Positions 1 to 5,409 of a stretch of 6,461 nt of DNA are shown piece after piece. How positions within the stretch are numbered: the stretch's first letter is position 1; every line of letters begins with the position of its first letter. The DNA comes from CALRBF01 sp041164045. GTDB lineage: Bacteria > Patescibacteriota > Minisyncoccia > SW-4-49-11. Both the position numbers and the translations under genes were made by a program. The stretch is from contig JBEAQD010000008.1 of the NCBI GenBank assembly GCA_041164045.1, forward strand, positions 1 through 6,461. The letters run 5' to 3'. The notes beneath the pieces are model-generated. The model was not told the origin of the DNA. It did no database searches and worked only from the letters and a program-made list of their open reading frames with translations.

Positions 1-686
1 TAGTCAAAATTTATGATAGACAAAAGAGATTTCCAAGTCTAAAATCTGGTAGTATAGTAAGAATCAAAGCCGAATGGCATAATACCGATACCCAGCAATA
101 TATCAAGACCAACTCAGCAGATAATATAGAGCTAATCTCAGAGCAAACAATTACTATTAAGCCAGAAAAAATCACCAGTCCAGATAATTCCGATTGGGGT
201 AAAATTATCTCAGTTAGCGGAGTATTAGACACCAATACCAAGACTAAATTGGTGCTCAATAATAAGAATAGCAATGCCACAATCAAATTATATAGCAATA
301 AAATCACCAAACCCAAGATGAAAAAAGGAGATATAATAGGTATCACAGGCTTTATAGAAGTTTATGATGGAGAAATTAGATTAATTCCATGGAATAATAG
401 TCAGATTAAATCCACTCCAATCATCAAAAAGGCTAGTGCAAATAATGTAGAACCATCAAAAATATCAGCACTAGATAATAATCCATCTAATCTGATCTCC
501 ACCACAACCACAGAGTATAGAGGTTTGGATGAGTATAAGATTTCAGAATCTTCAGATATTAGACTTAAGAATAATAATCAGTTACAAGAATTCCTAACTA
601 AATATGGAATATTTATCACTGCTATTGCTTTCAATCTAATTTGGTGGGGATATAGGATATGGAGTAAGTATAGGAAGGAGGTATAG
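1..686 (+). CDS. Tail-anchored protein with OB-fold-like domains, 5' end outside window
   Basis: The frame is open from the window edge (first full codon at 3) to TAG at 684-686, so 227 C-terminal residues are visible and the true start lies upstream. An internal TTG at 249 would cut a domain in two and is not a credible start. Visible residues about 14-46 look like the end of one OB-like beta domain (SGSIVRIKAEW). Residues about 66-136 look like a complete second one: strand pattern GKIISVSGVL, then MKKGDIIGITG, FIEVYDGEIRLIPW. The 'GD.i.i.G.i..Y.geirl.p' pattern is typical of nucleic-acid-binding OB folds of the tRNA-anti/YhcR kind. A low-complexity linker rich in Asn, Ser and Thr follows. 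One hydrophobic segment near residues 201-218 (GIFITAIAFNLIWWGYRIW) then ends in a basic tail, suggesting a C-terminal membrane anchor with the OB domains outside. The gene is convergent with the priA-like gene. Function and ligand are unknown; binding of external DNA is speculation. Confidence 0.75.
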   Translation, partial: VKIYDRQKRFPSLKSGSIVRIKAEWHNTDTQQYIKTNSADNIELISEQTITIKPEKITSPDNSDWGKIISVSGVLDTNTKTKLVLNNKNSNATIKLYSNKITKPKMKKGDIIGITGFIEVYDGEIRLIPWNNSQIKSTPIIKKASANNVEPSKISALDNNPSNLISTTTTEYRGLDEYKISESSDIRLKNNNQLQEFLTKYGIFITAIAFNLIWWGYRIWSKYRKEV

Positions 687-703
687 TTATTATTGTAAAT
701 TTT

Positions 704-821
704 TCCACCCTCCCCCTACGGCTACTCCCTCCCTGCCTACCGCAGGCAGGCAAAGGGAGACAGTAAGCTCGAATAATTTGTCTTCCTTCGGAGGAGGTGG
801 TACTAAGTGCCGGAGGGTGGA
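704..821. repeat. G/C-rich palindromic intergenic repeat, copy A
   Basis: The convergent gap 687-837 is almost filled by this unit. Its ends are a perfect 10-bp inverted pair (TCCACCCTCC at 704-713, GGAGGGTGGA at 812-821). Inside is a hairpin with CCTGCCT (732-738) pairing with AGGCAGG (744-750), extended outward by CTCCCT/AGGGAG (725-730/754-759). A second small hairpin lies at 781-795 (TCTTCC/GGAGGA around TTC). The segment 777-821 recurs inverted at 5176-5220. The unit could act as a bidirectional transcription block between the two converging genes, but there is no U-run after the stem in either direction, so it is not a textbook intrinsic terminator. Confidence 0.75.
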
Positions 822-837
822 CTGAGCTAAAGTTCTC

Positions 838-2793
838 TTACAACAAATTTTGAGGATTTATTTCAATATCCTGACCTCTTTCTAGAATTGGCACTAATTT
901 GCTTTTGATACTCTGAGCTTGTTTTGGTGTGGTTTGTATAATTAAGGTAAATTGATATATTCCTTTTCCTTTAGCCAAATACTTTTCTAGGGGTCCTAGA
1001 GCTTTGATATGTATATTATTTAGGGCAGTTTTGACTCTTAGAGCTTGGTCTAAGGCTTTGTCTCTATAGCTATGTTGTGAGTGAATAGCAATAATCTCAT
1101 AATGTGGAGGATATTGATATAATTGTCTATTTTGGTATTCTTGTTGCCATAATTCAGCTATAGGACGATTGATTATATTATAAATATGGGTTGGTAATTC
1201 TTCTTCTTTATTCCAAGTGGTGAAGGTTTGAATTAAAGTTTTATGGCTATTCTGGATTAGCTCGGTAAGTACCTGAATCGATTTTTCTCGGATACTATAA
1301 TCAGGAAAATTAATCAGAGATTCAGCGGAAGGGATGATGGTCAGAGTTTTGGGTATAATATCTAAAAATTTATGTATCATACTAGTACTCAATAGTATGG
1401 CTGGATTACTATGTATGAATTTGTCTATGATATCTTTTTGGGTGCTAACATCAGAGGCAGTATCACTAGATAATATAAAACTTGTAATCTGAGGGTATAA
1501 CTCTTGTATCATAGATTGAATCTTTTGTATACCTATGCCTCCTTGCTTGAGATTATAGGACTTGCATTGAGGGCATTGATGTATCATTTTGAACCATTTT
1601 CTGGAAGTATGGGACATTAAAATTTGACTTTCAGTATAAGTAGGTACTTTTTTGGCTAAAGTATCTACTCTATGTACTGTGAGCAAACTACCAGACTTAG
1701 GGTCTCTCAAATGATATCCACAATCTCTGCAAGACATATATAGTGACTCTCCTCGACGATTGATATATATAATTATAGATTGATTTTTATTTATAGCTTT
1801 TCTAATAGCTTTTTGAGCAGGTATTGATAATAATTCTTTATTACCTTTAATGAATTCTATAGGCATTTCTATTAATTCGGTCTTCAAATTATTATTATCA
1901 GGATAAAATTCAGCTGGAAGACTTAAATTATTTTTCTCCAATATATCTAGGCTATTAATACTAGGTAAATTGGAAGCTAAAGTCAAATTAGCTTGATGTA
2001 ATTGGGCTAATTTTAGTGCTATAGTAGTAGTATGATAATGTGGCTTAGTCTCAAAAGAATAATAAGCCTCAGAGGCCTCATCTTCTATAATAATACTCTC
2101 TAAATTTTGAAATGGTAAAAAAAGAGCACTCCTATTTCCAATAATTACTTTAGCCTCTCCAGATTTAATACTAGCCCATATCTTCCTAAACTCACTGGTT
2201 TTAATTTGAGAGTTAATAGTGACTGGATTATGGGTGGATAATTCCTGAGTTATTATCTCAAGACTAATATTATCTGGAGTTAAGATTAGAAGTTGCCCTT
2301 TAGTTTGATTGATAACTTTATGATAATGTTGTAATCTCTCAGTTGTTGGGTATATGACTAATTTTGGTGTATATTTATCTCCTAATTTTATATTTTTGGT
2401 AGGGGATTCGAGTATTTTGGGGTATCTTTTGATTTTACTAGATAATCTGGGTAAAAACCACTTTATAATATTTCCCAAAGGATGGGCATAATAATTACTA
2501 ATCCATTCGGCTAATTGGAGTTGGTTTTCAGTTAAGAGGGGATTATTGGAGAAACTCTTTTCTATTGGTTTAGGGCTAAAGTTAGAGAATTTACGGATGT
2601 TTTGCCTATCTTTTGTCAACTCTTGACAAAAGTAAACAATTGATGTAATATAGGTGGTACGAACTTCAACTATGACAAGACTGCCCGGAAGTATTTCTTC
2701 GGATGAATAGTATGTCAGAGTGTGGCTCATCTGCCCAGGAAGTTTGATAAGGGGTACTACTTGCAAAATATACATATATATAGTATACTCCAT
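838..2793 (-). CDS. priA: PriA-like primosomal protein N', helicase motifs degenerate
   Basis: PriA recognises stalled or repaired forks and reloads the replicative helicase. Its architecture is recognisable over 651 residues, slightly short for the family. N-terminal fork-binding domain: residues 7-60, with VVPLIKLPG and TYYSSEEILPGSLVIVEV. Winged helix: about 85-118, with LTENQLQLAEWISNYYAHP. Helicase lobes: GNRSALFLPF (219-228), motif II-like IIIEDEASEAYY, motif IV INRRGES (344-350). Zinc region: 355-410. C-terminal domain: YPPHYE to LGPLEKYLAKGKG (561-611). Several catalytic motifs are missing. The position of Walker A (GxTGSGKT) reads LVIYPTTERLQHY (145-157), the DEEH box reads EDEA (237-240), and the QVAGRAGR arginine-finger motif reads ELIQNSHKT (511-519). 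Zinc site 1 cysteines C355, C358, C407 and C410 remain; zinc site 2 positions are D364, S367, S394 and S397. It probably keeps DNA and partner binding without translocation. Met7 (start at 2775) is an equally good or better start: family homology begins there and a promoter-like sequence sits just before it. Confidence 0.88.
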   Translation of the reverse strand: MEYTIYMYILQVVPLIKLPGQMSHTLTYYSSEEILPGSLVIVEVRTTYITSIVYFCQELTKDRQNIRKFSNFSPKPIEKSFSNNPLLTENQLQLAEWISNYYAHPLGNIIKWFLPRLSSKIKRYPKILESPTKNIKLGDKYTPKLVIYPTTERLQHYHKVINQTKGQLLILTPDNISLEIITQELSTHNPVTINSQIKTSEFRKIWASIKSGEAKVIIGNRSALFLPFQNLESIIIEDEASEAYYSFETKPHYHTTTIALKLAQLHQANLTLASNLPSINSLDILEKNNLSLPAEFYPDNNNLKTELIEMPIEFIKGNKELLSIPAQKAIRKAINKNQSIIIYINRRGESLYMSCRDCGYHLRDPKSGSLLTVHRVDTLAKKVPTYTESQILMSHTSRKWFKMIHQCPQCKSYNLKQGGIGIQKIQSMIQELYPQITSFILSSDTASDVSTQKDIIDKFIHSNPAILLSTSMIHKFLDIIPKTLTIIPSAESLINFPDYSIREKSIQVLTELIQNSHKTLIQTFTTWNKEEELPTHIYNIINRPIAELWQQEYQNRQLYQYPPHYEIIAIHSQHSYRDKALDQALRVKTALNNIHIKALGPLEKYLAKGKGIYQFTLIIQTTPKQAQSIKSKLVPILERGQDIEINPQNLL

Positions 2794-2809
2794 TCACAGT
2801 AAAAGTGAA
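2782..2809 (-). promoter_or_regulatory. Candidate priA promoter, leaderless for Met7
   Basis: Read on the minus strand, TTCACT (2809-2804; four of six bases match TTGACA) is followed after 16 bp by TATACT (2787-2782; five of six match TATAAT). The expected transcription start, seven bases beyond the -10, is the A of the second in-frame ATG at 2775. This would make the mRNA leaderless and the start 2775 rather than 2793. The region is AT-rich, so chance matches are a real risk. Confidence 0.4.
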
Positions 2810-2810
2810 T
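2792..2810. promoter_or_regulatory. Dyad overlapping candidate priA -35 (possible operator)
   Basis: ATTCAC (2792-2797) and GTGAAT (2805-2810) form a perfect 6-bp inverted pair with a 7-bp spacer. The dyad lies over the candidate priA -35 box and the first possible priA ATG, where a repressor would act. It could be a small operator or a chance palindrome; no regulator gene is visible. Confidence 0.3.
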
Positions 2811-2875
2811 ATTAAATCACATCAACCAGAATTAAGCGAAATATAAAATATAAGTATTTACTTTATTTTATTAAC

Positions 2876-2881
2876 TATAAT
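2876..2881 (+). promoter_or_regulatory. Candidate greA -10 box
   Basis: A perfect TATAAT lies 11 bp before the greA ATG, which predicts a leader of only about five bases and no room for a Shine-Dalgarno site. No convincing -35 exists at 16-18 bp: the sequence there is AT-only or nearly so, and the closest TTGACA-like word, TTTACT (2857-2862), is only 13 bp away. The surrounding AT-richness lowers confidence. Confidence 0.4.
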
Positions 2882-2892
2882 TATATCTAATT

Positions 2893-3348
2893 ATGAAGAA
2901 ATATCATATGACACAATCTGGACTTGAAAAAGCGCAAGTTGAACTTGAGGCTCTAATGTTAAGGCGTAAAGAAATAATCGAAAAGATTAAAGCTGCCAAA
3001 GAACAAGGTGATTTGAAGGAAAATGGAGAATATCATGAAGCAAAAAATGATATGGCCTTTAATGAATCTAAAATTCTAGAATTAGAAGATTTGATTCGTA
3101 ATGCCGAAGTAGTAGAATCTCCAAGTAACTCTCAGTTTGTAGCTTTAGGGTCTCAAATTAAAGTTTCTAATGGAGTCGGAGAAAGAGATTTTTTGATAGT
3201 TGGGCCAACTGAAGCTAATCCAGCTGAGAGAAAAATATCAGATGAATCTCCCTTAGGGCAAGCCTTTATGCATCGTAGTGTTGGAGAAGAGGTAGAAGTG
3301 GAAACTCCTGCGGGTGTCCAAAAATATAAGATTTTGGAGATTAAATAA
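2893..3348 (+). CDS. greA: Transcription elongation factor GreA
   Basis: GreA enters the secondary channel of RNA polymerase and stimulates cleavage of backtracked transcripts, rescuing arrested elongation complexes. The 151-residue protein has near-standard length and both family domains. An N-terminal antiparallel coiled coil (about 1-75) carries the tip motif EQGDLKENGEYHEAK, with acidic residues D40 and E43 in the place of the catalytic pair known from Escherichia coli GreA. A C-terminal FKBP-like domain (about 80-151) contains GSQIKV, FLIVGPTEANP, KISDESPLGQAFMHRSVGEEV and a final KYKILEI strand. The ATG start fits the family N-terminus exactly. No Shine-Dalgarno is visible, and a TATAAT sits 11 bp upstream. 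The gene is divergent from the priA-like gene and is followed after 55 bp by metG on the same strand; that gap holds a candidate metG promoter, so co-transcription is optional. Nothing in the sequence looks eroded. Confidence 0.97.
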   Translation: MKKYHMTQSGLEKAQVELEALMLRRKEIIEKIKAAKEQGDLKENGEYHEAKNDMAFNESKILELEDLIRNAEVVESPSNSQFVALGSQIKVSNGVGERDFLIVGPTEANPAERKISDESPLGQAFMHRSVGEEVEVETPAGVQKYKILEIK

Positions 3349-3385
3349 GATCATATTTATTCATTTGCAGATAAAATTATCAATG

Positions 3386-3394
3386 TGATATAGT
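3386..3394 (+). promoter_or_regulatory. Candidate extended -10 promoter for metG
   Basis: TGATATAGT matches the extended -10 pattern TGnTATAAT with one mismatch. A weak TTGCAG (3365-3370) lies 18 bp upstream of the hexamer as a possible -35. The expected transcription start is near 3401, only about three bases before the metG ATG at 3404, so the transcript would be essentially leaderless. It lies in the 55-bp gap after greA. Confidence 0.4.
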
Positions 3395-3403
3395 AATAGA
3401 TAT

Positions 3404-4876
3404 ATGAAAAAATTTTTTGTCACAACTCCTATCTATTACTTAAATGGAGAGCCTCACCTTGGACATTATTACTCTACTACTATTGCTGATGTTATGTCTC
3501 GCTATCATCGGCAATTTGGAGCAGGAGCTTTCTTTTTGACAGGAACAGATGAGCATGGGCAAAAAGTGGCTGAAGCAGCTCAGAGAAATAATTTATCTCC
3601 TCAGGATTATACAGATAAGATGTCAAAAGTCTGGCAAGAGGCTTGGGATGATTTGGGTCTGAGCTATGATTATTTTATTCGTACTACTAATCCAGTACAT
3701 AAGGCTTTTTGCCAATTTGTAATTACTAAATTATTAGAAAGTGATGATGTCTATTTGCATAAGTATGAAGCTTTATATTGTGTAGGAGCGGAAGCCTTTG
3801 TCACTCAATCCGAGTTGAGAGAGGGTGGATTATGTCCCGACCATGATGAAAAGCCCCAAATTGTACTAGAGAATAATTATTTTTTTAGACTTACTAAATA
3901 TAAAGAGAGAATTAGTCAGTTAATTGAGCGGGATATAATTAAAGTTATCCCAGAGTCTAGGAAAAATGAAGCTTTAGAACTACTAAAAAATCCAGATTTA
4001 GGAGATTTCTCAGTCACTAGAGAGAAAGTCAGTTGGGGAATTCCTGTCCCATTTGATAGTACTCAAACTTTATATGTTTGGATTGATGCTTTGTTTAATT
4101 ATATGTCTGGTATTTTGGCTAGTCAAAATATAGATATTCAGGATTTGTCTGTAGAGGAAATTTTATCTAATATTCAAAATATTTGGGCTCCAGATTTACA
4201 AGTCCTAGGGAAGGATATAATGAAATTTCATACTATTTTCTGGCCAGCCTTTTTATTAGCTTTGGGTTTGCCTGAGGATAAATTGCCAAGGACTATATTA
4301 ATTACAGGGTTTTTCTTATCTGGAGGTAGAAAAATGTCTAAAAGCATTGGAAATGTAATAGTGCCACAAGATATAATTAAGGAATTTGATCAAATAACCG
4401 ATAATCTTGGTAATGATGTTCTAAGATATGTAATCTTAAGAGAAATGAGAATAGGTAATGATGGGGATATTACCAGAGAGAAGATTATGGGGATTTATGA
4501 ATCCGAACTTGTCAATAAATTTGGAAATACCTTTAGCCGAGTAATAGGTATGGCCAAGAAATATGATATGTTCGCTAAATATGAAACTATCAATATTCCA
4601 GAAGAATATCATCAAGCGATGAAAAACTACGATATTTATGAAGCTATTCATATTCTGTTAGAAAAAATAAGTATAATTGGGCAGGAAATTGAAACCATCA
4701 AACCTTGGGAATTATATAAGACAGGGCAGATAGAAGAATTAGGTCAAAATATTAGCAAGTGGCTCCAAGATTTAGCTTGGATTACAGAGGCTATAAAACC
4801 TATTATGCCCAATACCTCAGAGCAAATGCAAAAGCTCTTAAATGGTGATAATTTACATATATTTCCTAGATTGTAA
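3404..4876 (+). CDS. metG: Methionyl-tRNA synthetase
   Basis: This class I enzyme charges tRNA-Met with methionine. The 490-residue protein starts MKKFFVTTPIYYLNG, the usual beginning of the bacterial family. The HIGH signature is HLGH (18-21) and KMSKS is present at 310-314 (GGRKMSKSIGN). LTGTDEHGQKV (45-55) and YVWIDALFNY (224-233) are further active-site blocks. The connective-peptide zinc knuckle (126-147) keeps C126, C144 and H147, but its second ligand position is A129 in YCVGAEAF, where relatives such as the Thermus enzyme have Cys. The anticodon-binding alpha-helical domain (about 365-490) has N375/R379 (NTFSR) and W435 in KPWELYK, equivalent to the known Asn, Arg and Trp anticodon contacts. 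There is no C-terminal EMAP-II-like tRNA-binding extension. No Shine-Dalgarno is seen. The stop codon lies inside the left arm of the inverted-repeat element that follows. Confidence 0.96.
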   Translation: MKKFFVTTPIYYLNGEPHLGHYYSTTIADVMSRYHRQFGAGAFFLTGTDEHGQKVAEAAQRNNLSPQDYTDKMSKVWQEAWDDLGLSYDYFIRTTNPVHKAFCQFVITKLLESDDVYLHKYEALYCVGAEAFVTQSELREGGLCPDHDEKPQIVLENNYFFRLTKYKERISQLIERDIIKVIPESRKNEALELLKNPDLGDFSVTREKVSWGIPVPFDSTQTLYVWIDALFNYMSGILASQNIDIQDLSVEEILSNIQNIWAPDLQVLGKDIMKFHTIFWPAFLLALGLPEDKLPRTILITGFFLSGGRKMSKSIGNVIVPQDIIKEFDQITDNLGNDVLRYVILREMRIGNDGDITREKIMGIYESELVNKFGNTFSRVIGMAKKYDMFAKYETINIPEEYHQAMKNYDIYEAIHILLEKISIIGQEIETIKPWELYKTGQIEELGQNISKWLQDLAWITEAIKPIMPNTSEQMQKLLNGDNLHIFPRL

Positions 4877-4937
4877 TTGTAAACTATAAATTCCGTAGAG
4901 GCGACCTATGGTTATTTTGTCCTCCTTTGGAGGGGGA

Positions 4938-5115
4938 AGCCTGAAAGGTAGACTGTAAGTCTGGGAAAGGGGAAGTAATCCCCCTAAGTAGGAAGGTAGC
5001 GAGGAGCTATGGCTCCGAGTGTCGGAAACCGAGGGTGTCCGAGATGGGGTTTTAGGGGGATTAATGGAAATGGTGAGTTTTCCCGTGGAGGAAGGCTGGC
5101 CAAACCGTGAGGTTT
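4938..5115 (+). ncRNA. Candidate structured RNA in the element core, family unknown
   Basis: Pairings visible by eye nest in order. AGCCT (4938-4942) pairs with AGGCT (5093-5097), GGGAAA (4963-4968) with TTTCCC (5079-5084), and a perfect 11-bp pair is AATCCCCCTAA (4977-4987) with TTAGGGGGATT (5052-5062). Local hairpins are AGACT/AGTCT (4950-4954/4958-4962), GGAGC/GCTCC (5003-5007/5012-5016), TCGG/CCGA (5022-5025/5029-5032) and AAACC/GGTTT (5102-5106/5111-5115). The strand is assumed from the direction of the neighbours. I do not recognise the family: tmRNA, SRP RNA and RNase P signatures are absent. Transcription is unproven. Confidence 0.35.
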
Positions 5116-5143
5116 CACAGGAGTCAATCCCATTTGCGACGAG

Positions 5144-5220
5144 GGAGGGTGGATAAAACACAAACTAGAACTCTATCCACCTCCGGCACTCCGTGCCACC
5201 TCCTCCGAAGGAGGACAAAA
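5144..5220. repeat. G/C-rich palindromic repeat, copy B (right arm of the element)
   Basis: Positions 5176-5220 match the reverse complement of 777-821 over about 45 bases, with about four substitutions and one indel by hand alignment. The unit contains GGCAC/GTGCC (5185-5189/5193-5197), CCTCC/GGAGG (5199-5203/5210-5214), and a longer pair GGTGGATA/TATCCACC (5148-5155/5174-5181) extended by GGGAG/CTCC with a one-base bulge. The left arm of the same element has a shorter relative: AAAGG-AGAC-GTAAG occurs at 4944-4959 and in copy A at 752-767. Confidence 0.75.
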
Positions 5221-5358
5221 AGCTCACAGGCGACTGAAAGGTCGCCCCTACTATAATAATTTATAATTACAACCCAAACATATACACAATTGCAACCATT
5301 GCAAAATCCCAAACCAAGGTATATAACAAAAAATATATATAAAAATCATTCAAAAAAC

Positions 5359-5388
5359 TTGACAAAAGCTCCGGGGGGGGGGTAAAAT
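5359..5388 (+). promoter_or_regulatory. Pilin-gene promoter with poly-G spacer
   Basis: A consensus -35 TTGACA (5359-5364) and a near-consensus -10 TAAAAT (5383-5388, five of six) are separated by 18 bp. The last ten spacer bases are an unbroken G run. The predicted transcription start is near 5395, about 15 bases before the ATG at 5410. This is the best sigma70-type promoter in the window. One fewer G would give the preferred 17-bp spacing. A further AT-rich stretch (5273-5358) upstream holds nothing else I can name except a short direct repeat ATTGCAA at 5289 and 5298. Confidence 0.7.
5373..5382. repeat. G10 homopolymer tract in promoter spacer (slippage-prone)
   Basis: Ten consecutive G residues in an otherwise AT-rich region (flanks CTCC and TAAAAT). 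Runs of this kind change length by slipped-strand mispairing, and here any change alters the -35/-10 distance. It is also a known weak point for sequencing, so the exact length should be treated as uncertain. Confidence 0.85.
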
Positions 5389-5409
5389 AATATAAATTAA
5401 CACACATAT

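Larger units (their letters stand above)
4871..5272. mobile_element. Inverted-repeat-bounded non-coding element (MITE-like), unidentified family
   Basis: The two ends are imperfect inverted copies. Left: TTGTAATTGTAAA (4871-4883), AGAGGCGACCT (4897-4907), TTTTGTCCTCCTTTGGAGG (4915-4933). Right, read on the minus strand: TTGTAATTATAAA (5272-5260), AGGGGCGACCT, then TTTTTGTCCTCCTTCGGAGG. The right arm has about 15 extra bases that complete a hairpin (GGCGAC/GTCGCC, 5229-5234/5241-5246) missing on the left. The body is far richer in G than the flanking genes. It contains no credible protein: minus-strand open frames there translate to Pro/Ser-rich nonsense over repeats. No transposase is present and no clear target-site duplication was found. 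It could be a non-autonomous mobile element or a structured RNA locus built from two inverted copies of a dispersed repeat. Confidence 0.55.

Noticed and set aside
11..346. Hydrophobic minus-strand open frame
   Set aside because: It is antisense to the OB-domain gene, whose frame is open throughout and shows real domain patterns. The Leu/Ile-rich translation is what AT-rich antisense produces.
725..759. Intrinsic terminator for the OB-domain gene
   Set aside because: The stem is strong, but no T-run follows it in either direction.
4436..4651. Minus-strand open frame of 71 codons
   Set aside because: It lies wholly antisense to the well-supported anticodon-binding domain of metG.
4961..5130. 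Cobalamin-riboswitch-like words (GGGAAAGGGG...AATCCCC, later CACAGGAGTC)
   Set aside because: The conserved core and B12 box are incomplete and the spacing is wrong. The downstream gene is a surface protein, not B12-related.
4853..5161. Minus-strand open frame of 102 codons, Pro/Ser-rich
   Set aside because: It reads through the inverted arm, the hairpins and the metG 3' end; the composition reflects the G/C-rich repeat, not a protein family.
4855..5284. ACATATA on both sides of the element (4855-4861 and 5278-5284) as a target-site duplication
   Set aside because: The copies sit 9 bp and 5 bp outside the arms rather than abutting them, and the word is common in AT-rich DNA.
5124..5312. Minus-strand open frame of 62 codons
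   Set aside because: It spans the right repeat arm and AT-rich flank with no recognisable domain and no convincing start signal.
5273..5358. Direct repeats ATTGCAA (5289, 5298) and CCCAAAC (5273, 5308) as operator sites
   Set aside because: They are short, weakly arranged and more than 50 bp from the -35 box; chance is likely in this composition.
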